Positions 57,645-64,000 of a DNA stretch of 64,000 bases are shown here, one piece after another. The translations under genes and the position numbers were made by a program. This DNA is from Luzula sylvatica (lineage: Eukaryota; Streptophyta; Magnoliopsida; Poales; Juncaceae), in the NCBI GenBank assembly GCA_946800325.1, contig OX326961.1, forward strand, positions 4,504,655 to 4,568,654. The letters are read 5' to 3'. Numbering within the stretch: position 1 is the stretch's first letter; each line of letters opens with the position of its first letter. The notes beneath the pieces are model-generated. The model worked only from the letters and a program-made list of their open reading frames with translations, was not told where the DNA came from and did not search any database.

Positions 57645-60600
57645 TGCATCTCTTAAGCTGGAACGGGCGAGGTTGTGGAGGACTCGCCACCATTCGTTCC
57701 ATTCAACGATAGCTTCATTGCTCTCGTGTCGACCTCGCCTTCATCTCTGACACGAGATGTAACGCCACCAAATCCGCCCACCTCATCAACTCATTCCATC
57801 ATGGTGACTATTTCGTGGTCCCTGCTCTTGGCTTTTCCGGAGGATTATGGCTTATATGGCGAGATAACATAACCCTATATGTTATCTCTTCCAATAAATT
57901 CATGATCGTATCAGAAATAAAACAGGGACTTAACATAAACCCCTGGATACTTATCTCGGTGTATGGAGATCCACACCACGAAAATAATCCACAAATATGG
58001 GAGGCCATAAAGGCATATACGAATCTGCCAAACTCTCGGGTCCTAATAATGGGGGATTTTAATGCGATAACGGGGTCCCAAGATAAGTGGGATGGCAACA
58101 ATAATGTTAGATTATCGGCTAATACTAAAAACTTCAATAACTTCATAATGGATGCGGGCCTCATTGATTTGGGGTTCAATGGGCCTGCGTACACCTGGTC
58201 AAATAAGCGATACTCATCTAATATTATTCTGCAAAGACTAGATAGAGCAATGGCTACTCAACCATGGGTTCAAGAATTTTCGCAAACACGTGTTCACCAC
58301 CTACCGGCCTTCCACAGTGACCATAATCCGGTCCTCATTCGACTTAACCCACAAACCAATCGCCATAAGCCTCGTCTGAAAATTGAACCATGGTGGTACC
58401 AGTCAGAATCTTTCAAGTCCTTTACGTCTCAAAAATGCATGGAAATACAACAAACATCTTGGGACCATGGCATAAATGAGCTCAAATGTACGGTGAAAAG
58501 ATGGGCGCATGATAATGCTATTGATCCAAATAAGGAGCTAAGAGATATAGAACATGCCATGTTGTCTGCGCAGGGTGCTCTTACTCAAGACCCGCAACGA
58601 TGGGGGGCAGAACTGAGTAGATTAGAGCTACGACATAATGATTGTGATAAGAGGGTTTCCGAATACTGGAGAGTTAGATCTCGAGTTAAATGGTTAAGCC
58701 AAGGTGATCAAAATACGGCTTTTTTTCATGCGACAACGATTAATAGAAGAAGATCTAATACTATCTCGGCTGTAAAAAACGAAAATGATACATGGTTAAC
58801 TTCAAAAAATGAAATCAGGAAAGCATTTGTATCTTTATTCAAAAACCTCTACACAACTTCAGACCCGGTCCACTTCGACCAGAAAATACCGGGCCCAGTT
58901 TTAGATGGTTTTCCAAAAATAAAGGAGGAAGCCCACCAAGCATTACAAGCCATGCCAACATTGAATGAAATAGAACATATTGTATCCAATTTTGGGCCTG
59001 ACCGTGCACCGGGCCCAGAATCCCTATCTGCGCGCTTTTTCCAATCAAACTGGATACATATGAAAAGTTGGTTCCTCAAATCGGTCACAAAGATTCTGGA
59101 TACCATGGAGACACCGGAGTCGTTTGGTCATACTAACATATCTCTTATCCCCAAGGTTCAAGCACCCCAACTGCTCTCAGATTATCGACCCATTAGCACG
59201 TGTAATTTTCTATATAAGGTGATATCCAAGCTATTGGCTAACAGAATGAAAGCACACTTACCACAGTTGGTATCGGTTAATCAAACCGGATTTATTAAAG
59301 GCCGATTTATTCAAGATAATGTAATTCTTCAGAAAGAGGTGTTACATTCTTTCAATCTGAAAAGTTATAAGTGTAATGCTTTCGCTATCAAGGTTGATCT
59401 TAAAAAGGCCTGTGATTCTTTGGAATGGCCATGTATACTGCAGACCTTATCTCTCATGAATTTTCCCAGAAAATTTACACAATGGATTCATATGTGTATA
59501 TCCTCCCCCAAATACACCATTCTTTTCGATGGACAAGGATCTGGTTTCTTTAATCCATCCAGGGGGTTACGACAGGGATGCCCCCTATCACCCACTCTCT
59601 TCATCCTAGCCACAGAAATCCTCTCGCAAATGTTTCATCATTACCAAGATACAGCTCGAATAAGGGGTATTTCTCTAAGTGCTAAAGGATCTAGGTTCAC
59701 GCATGCCATGTATGCTGACGATGTGATAGTGTATGGACAAGCTACCATTAATGAGGCGCTCCAAATCAAACACCTGTTTGAGAGCTTTAGCGCCGTATCT
59801 GGTCTCCAGGTAAATCCTCAAAAATCTAAAATTTGGTTTAGCGTCAACACGTCAGATCGAACACGCAATAAGATCACGGAAATCTTTGGTGCAAAAATAG
59901 CTAACATAAAAGAGAGCTATTTAGGAGCTCAATTAATAACGGGTACAACCTCGCTTACGGATTATAATCATTTGTACCTCAAAGTTGAGCAAAATTTGGC
60001 AGGATGGAAGAGTAAAACTATCTCGCAGGCAGGCCGGATTATCTTAATTCAGTATGTACTTCAGGCCATTCCCGTTTATCACATGGCTTCATAACTACTC
60101 CCCAGTACGGTAATACGAAAATTGGAATCAATAATCAAAAAGTTCTTTTGGGGTCATAAACAAGAATGGGGTAACACGAGTAATACGAGCAATCGCTACT
60201 TGGCCTGGACAAATTGGAATAACATAGCGAGACCTTACTCCGAAGGGGGATTGGGAGTGCGACAAATTGAACCAATTAATAAGTCCATGTTCATGGCCCA
60301 GGTTTGGAGATTTTTACAGGGTGATAAAGCGATTTGGGTCGAGCAAATGGAGAAAAAAATACACACCAAGATCATCAATTTGGGAAACCAGAAGATCATG
60401 TAATATATCCAAATTCTGGCGAGCAACACTGCAGATAAAAGAGATCTTCAGAAATGAAGTGACATGGCTATTGGGTAATGGCAGAGATTGCTCAGCAGTA
60501 GGTCACCCATGGTTTGTAAACGCCATGGAATTTCCCCCAACGAATAACTACACAAAAGAATTAAAGGTATGTGAACTTTATGATCAAATCCGTGATTCTT

Positions 60601-61790
60601 TGAAGATGGAAAAAATTAGAGGTATATACCCAGATAGATTAGTAAATCGGATTCTTCAAGTAAGTTTCAACCCGACCCAATATGAGGAAATCAATGATAG
60701 ACTCATATGGCTCTGGGCTCGAGATGGTAACTTCACGGTTAAAAAGGCTTATCAAAGAATAACAGTAAGTGACCAACAAAGCTTGGTATTTAACAGGCCA
60801 GCATGTTGGGCCAAGAATGTTTGGAAGAGAATTTGGGAATGTTCGGGTCTAGAACCGAAGATCAGAGTCTTCCTATGGAAGGCCATGATGAATGCGCTAC
60901 CAACAAAAGAGAAATTGAACCGTCGATTCTCGAACCACTCGAATATGTGTGCCATAAGTAATGAAGGTATCGAAAATACGGCTCATATTTTCTTTTTATG
61001 CCCAAGAGTGAACACGTACTGGCACTTTTCAGAATATCAAATGATTTCAAGGGCTATACTGATACCGTCTAATAACATGGTAGCAAATGTCATATACAAT
61101 TCGAATGACCAGATACTGGCGCCAATTGCATATACCATGTGGCAAATCTGGAAAGCCCGTAATGCGGAATCCATAACGGGCACCAGGATCCCGTTTCATA
61201 CTATTACACAAAAGGCAGATATGCAATTAGCCATGTACTCGATAAATCACACGTCACGTCGAGTAGTATTGAATGAAAACAACCCTGTTAGAGAATCGGG
61301 TACAAAAGATATCAGTATCTGGTCTGATTATTCAGAAGACCCAAATAGGAGAGCGGCGATAGCATATATAATCAAGAATGGCCAAGGTTCTATAATAAAA
61401 ACTTGGGGCAAACGAATTGAGCAGAACAATGACATTCTAACTGGAGAGCTCCAGGCTATTCTGGAGGCCATAAAATACATTTCAGTATTTCTCCCAAATA
61501 AGTCCACGGTATTTTACACTGATAATCACGAATGCGATAGATTGTATTTTGGAGAGCTCCAGGCTATTCTGGAAGAAACCCGTGACCCAAACCTGATATC
61601 CCCTTCTAATAGACTGGCTATCAAGAATGCGATAGATTGTATTTTGTGGAAAAAAAGAATCAAGGACCCTACCTTTTTATATATTCCGAGGGAACTTAAT
61701 GCTGAAGCTGATTCTTTGGCTAATATGATAAGAGTGATGGGTGTATCCTTTGATGATACGTGTCTCCCAGCTGTTACTTTACAAGGATGA
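57644..61790 (+). pseudogene. LINE ORF2: endonuclease, reverse transcriptase, RNase H; two stops and one frameshift
   Basis: The frame starts MHLLSWNGRGCG (57644), the L1 endonuclease N-terminus. Endonuclease landmarks: FISDTRC (family FLxET, Glu replaced by Asp), SVYGDPH, MGDFNAI, SDHNPV. RT follows with SDYRPIS, NRMKAHLP, KVDLKKACDSLEW, GLRQGCPLSPTLF and the catalytic YADD (59711-59722). RNase H (61310-61740) shows WSDYS, TGELQAILEA, FYTDN and NAEADSLA. Lesions: TAG at 57710, TAA at 60092 and a frameshift at the A run near 60352-60358. The RNase H has a 15-residue internal patch (61530-61575) copied from neighbouring sequence. Confidence 0.92.
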
Positions 61791-62026
61791 TCTCGTAAAA
61801 AGATTCATAGTTCAAGAAAATCTGAGAAGATATCTGTTAAGCTTTTCTTCTATTTTTCCTGCTTTTTAGTTAGTAAGTTTAAGTTTTTTTTAGATTATGT
61901 TTAATTATGTTACTTAAGTCTGTAATATTTGGGGTGTTTAAAACATTACTATTATATATAAGAGCAGATACCTACGGGTTTTTTTTTTTTTAAAAAAAGA
62001 AAAAAAGAAAAAAAGGGTTCATGGCT

Positions 62027-62994
62027 TTCATTGATGTATGTCAACTCATTTGTTTTTTCTTTCTCATCTTTTTTTTTCAATTTTTGTCAATGTAGTGTTT
62101 ATCAATGCCTATGGTCAATGCCTTAGTTTTTTTGACATTGTATCTTTCCAATATCATTCACACTATCATATAGTTAATTTATTTCTCATATTTTTACTCA
62201 ATTGTTTTTATAAGTAGTCCTCGTCGTCAAGGCCTAACATGGTTTTGATTAACATGCCAATTCACCATTTTCCCATTTTGTATACCAATTCACCTTAAGT
62301 TAGGAGATATAGATTTTGTTGTTTACAACATTTTTTCTGAACAAATTAAAATTTTGTAATCATATTTTCAATTTTATTTGTTCATTTTGGTGAATTTAGC
62401 AAGTGGAGAGCTTGGAAGAGAGCTGGCAAATGCGTTACCAGAGCGGAATAAAGTCGCTGAAACCATTTCTTCACTTTAGGTAAATCAAATCATCTTTTTA
62501 TTTATTTGTAATAAATCCCTTACATTCTTACTTTTTTCGTAAATAGGTATTGTTGGCAGATAAGGATACATAGATAGTAGAAAAGGTTTCCGCCTCGACA
62601 AGAGAGAATGTTGGTTAAAAGCATTAATGTAAGAATGGAAAGGAGAGCCATCTCAAATCAAAGATCATCATGTACGTTTTGTATGCGCATACATGTTATG
62701 ATTTCCTTTGGGCGTAATTCAATTTTATCTTAAGCCATAATTTTTTTGTTCTATTTGTTGTAATTCAGTTTTATCTCTCTGCATATTTTCTAGAATAGGT
62801 CATAGGTAATTCGACGTGTCGTGATTTCTTTTGGGTGTACTTTTGGTTGTATCCTTCTTTGTATTTTGATATAGATAGCGGATAAAGTGTTTCTTTGTTG
62901 TAAGGCTTTATTATTAGGAAATTTTTCAATAGTAATCATGTCAATGAAGTTAATTAACGAAATAACCAAGTTTTGAAAATAGTTCGCAAAATAT
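62027..62994. other. Sequence right of the LINE, no gene recognised
   Basis: This is the continuation of the target locus of the LINE. One exon-like stretch (62400-62480) lies between TTTAG and GTAAAT and reads GELGRELANALPERNKVAET in one frame. I recognise no family. The rest is T-rich. Confidence 0.3.
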
Positions 62995-63215
62995 ATTTTG
63001 CGCCGTATGAAACCTCGCCTGGCGAGGAATGAAACCCCGCTTTCCTTAATTTCTTTTCATTTGGCAGATTAAAGGGGTTGAATGTGGTCAAATATGAATT
63101 GAAAATAGGCGAAGAACCATACCTCGCTCGGCGGGGAATGAAAGCCCGCCCACTCATCTTACTTCGCCACGTGCCAAAGACGCACTTTGAAACCTCGCCA
63201 CGCGCTGTTTCATAC
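62995..63215. repeat. GC-rich palindromic motif cluster (CCTCGCC type)
   Basis: The phrase TGAAACCTCGCC / GAATGAAACCCCGC recurs three times (63007-63042, 63118-63152, 63189-63222). The first contains the perfect palindrome CCTCGCC-T-GGCGAGG (63013-63027), the second the imperfect CCTCGCTCGGCGGGG. Confidence 0.7.
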
Positions 63216-63237
63216 CCCGCTTTTTCCACAGAAAATT

Positions 63238-63345
63238 AAATACCCCCTTTTCTTCCTTCCTTCTCGGTCTTCTTCTTCTTCTTCGTTCTTCTTCTTTGAT
63301 TTTCTTCTTCTTCTTCGTTTTCTTCTTCTTTGTTCTTCTTCTTTG
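63238..63345. repeat. (TTC)n microsatellite
   Basis: Imperfect TTC/CTT repeats with interspersed TTCGTT and TTTG. It could be the CT-rich 5' UTR of whatever transcript follows. Confidence 0.8.
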
Positions 63346-63352
63346 AACTAAA

Positions 63353-63680
63353 AGGTGTGTATTATTCTTCTTTTGTTCAAGATTTAGTATATATTTGTTA
63401 TATTTGAAGTTAAATGTGTGAATTTGTGGTTTGAAATGACAGATTTGAAGTTATAGATCTACTTTTTGACGATTTGGGCTAGAAATTGAAGATTTTTCAC
63501 CCGATTTGGTTCTAAGATGTGTGTATTATTATCTTTTTGTTCAAGATTTGTTATATATTTGTTATATTTGAAGTTACATTTGTCAATTTGTTGTTTGAAA
63601 TGGCAGATTTGAAGTTATAAGATCTACTTTTTGACGATTTGGGCTAGAAATTGAAGAATTTTCACCTTTCATTAGAAGGT
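63353..63680. repeat. Tandem duplication, two units of about 165 bp
   Basis: The sequence from 'gtgtgtattattcttctttt' to 'ggctagaaattgaaga' (63355-63492) recurs at 63519-63656 with few changes ('tactttttgacgatttgggc' in both). It lies just upstream of the open frame at the window end. Confidence 0.85.
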
Positions 63681-63797
63681 ACATTTCTTGTTTTCTATGT
63701 AGGTGTTTTAGTTAGTTTCGTAATGTAGGATTAAAAAATGATTGAGGTAAATTAGAATTGTTTGCTTGAATATGTAGAATTAAACTTGTTTGAATAG

Positions 63798-64000
63798 GTA
63801 GAATTATTTGTTGAAAAAAGAGTTAAATATAATCGTGGGTCGTATGAACAATTTGCGGGGCCCTCGCAAACCGTGGCAAACGAGAGTTATGTAGAATTAG
63901 AGGAAGATATGGAGGAAGAAGAGGGTAGTAGTGAAAGTAGTGTTCCGAAAAATGATATCGATTACGTGGTTAATGCATCTAGTCAAGGTGGGGAGTGGAT
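63798..64000 (+). CDS. Partial open frame running off the window (unrecognised; MULE transposase N-terminus possible)
   Basis: Open from 63798 (after TAG) to the end: 67 codons with no ATG at the start, reading VELFVEKRVKYN ... and then an acidic Glu/Ser-rich stretch (ELEEDMEEEEGSSESS). A possible splice acceptor (TAG) immediately precedes it. Glu/Asp-rich N-termini with an ELFVE-like start occur in plant Mutator-like transposases, and the repeats just upstream fit a TE end. Too little is visible to decide. Confidence 0.3.

Larger units (their letters stand above)
55265..62010 (+). mobile_element. L1-type LINE, full length, with 16-bp TSD
   Basis: Flanked by exact 16-bp duplications AAAAGGGTTCATGGCT (55249-55264 and 62011-62026), directly after an A-rich tail (61992-62010). 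The 5' UTR is CT-rich with a 19-20 base poly-C run (55321-55340). ORF1 is a DUF4283/CCHC type; ORF2 has AP endonuclease, reverse transcriptase and RNase H. The element is complete but carries a few frameshifts and stops, so it is recently dead. Confidence 0.95.

Overview
The window is nuclear DNA of a flowering plant: AT-rich intergenic sequence, (TAA)n microsatellites, introns with GT/AG borders, and mostly transposable elements (TEs). The only intact host gene I can support is a two-exon BAHD acyltransferase of the HCT / amine hydroxycinnamoyltransferase type at 12271-14106. A MITE with the grass-style TGACATGTGGGTCCCAC arms and the BAHD type lean towards a monocot, but I cannot fix the species.

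Layout. 1-12.1 kb: gene-free AT-rich sequence with a tRNA-box dispersed repeat (1-480), Helitrons (3' ends at 3192 and 4036; one bounded copy 6947-8393), a hAT MITE inflated by trinucleotide repeats (7188-8337), a small hAT MITE (10597-10871) and a 106-bp x3 tandem repeat (11267-11584). 12.1-14.3 kb: the BAHD gene. 14.4-15.7 kb: a Mutator-type MITE with a 9-bp target-site duplication (TSD) and a foldback element. 16.3-52.7 kb: one deep nest of TEs. 52.8-55.2 kb: a second copy of the window-start repeat and some exon-like pieces. 55,265-62,010: a full-length L1-type LINE with a 16-bp TSD. 62-64 kb: palindromic and tandem repeats and an open frame running off the end.

The nest, reconstructed from TSDs and sequence continuity. 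A minus-strand Copia LTR (family 2; 16359-16535 plus 24769-25438) received two family-1 Copia elements: Copia-1a (16536-24768, TSD GCTCA) and Copia-1b (starts 25439). The 5' LTR of Copia-1b was hit by a hAT element (26354-29548) that carries four exons of an IQ67-domain (IQD) gene, and that element was hit by a second hAT (28027-29386, TSD GTATAGGA). The body of Copia-1b was split by a Gypsy element (31519-43515) and by an Athila-type element (43680-49576); the latter carries a third hAT (47437-48679, TSD TGTTGGAG). A solo family-1 LTR (33557-34576, TSD TGTAG) sits in the Gypsy 5' LTR.

A 3.86-kb block (26968-30828: IQD exons, hAT and Copia leader) is present again almost unchanged inside the Gypsy 3' LTR (38275-42134). 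It is more similar to its source than the two Gypsy LTRs are to each other, so the duplication is younger than the Gypsy insertion.

All retroelement coding regions here are broken. The family-1 Copia LTRs are nevertheless about 99% identical, and separate copies share the same defects in the integrase region. This points to a non-autonomous family moved by proteins supplied in trans. Two Copia families carry clusters of the same dyad (TTCCGT-N4-ACGGAA): in family 2 just upstream of the TATA box, in Copia-1b in the untranslated leader. I consider that, the gene-carrying hAT and the young duplication the best leads.
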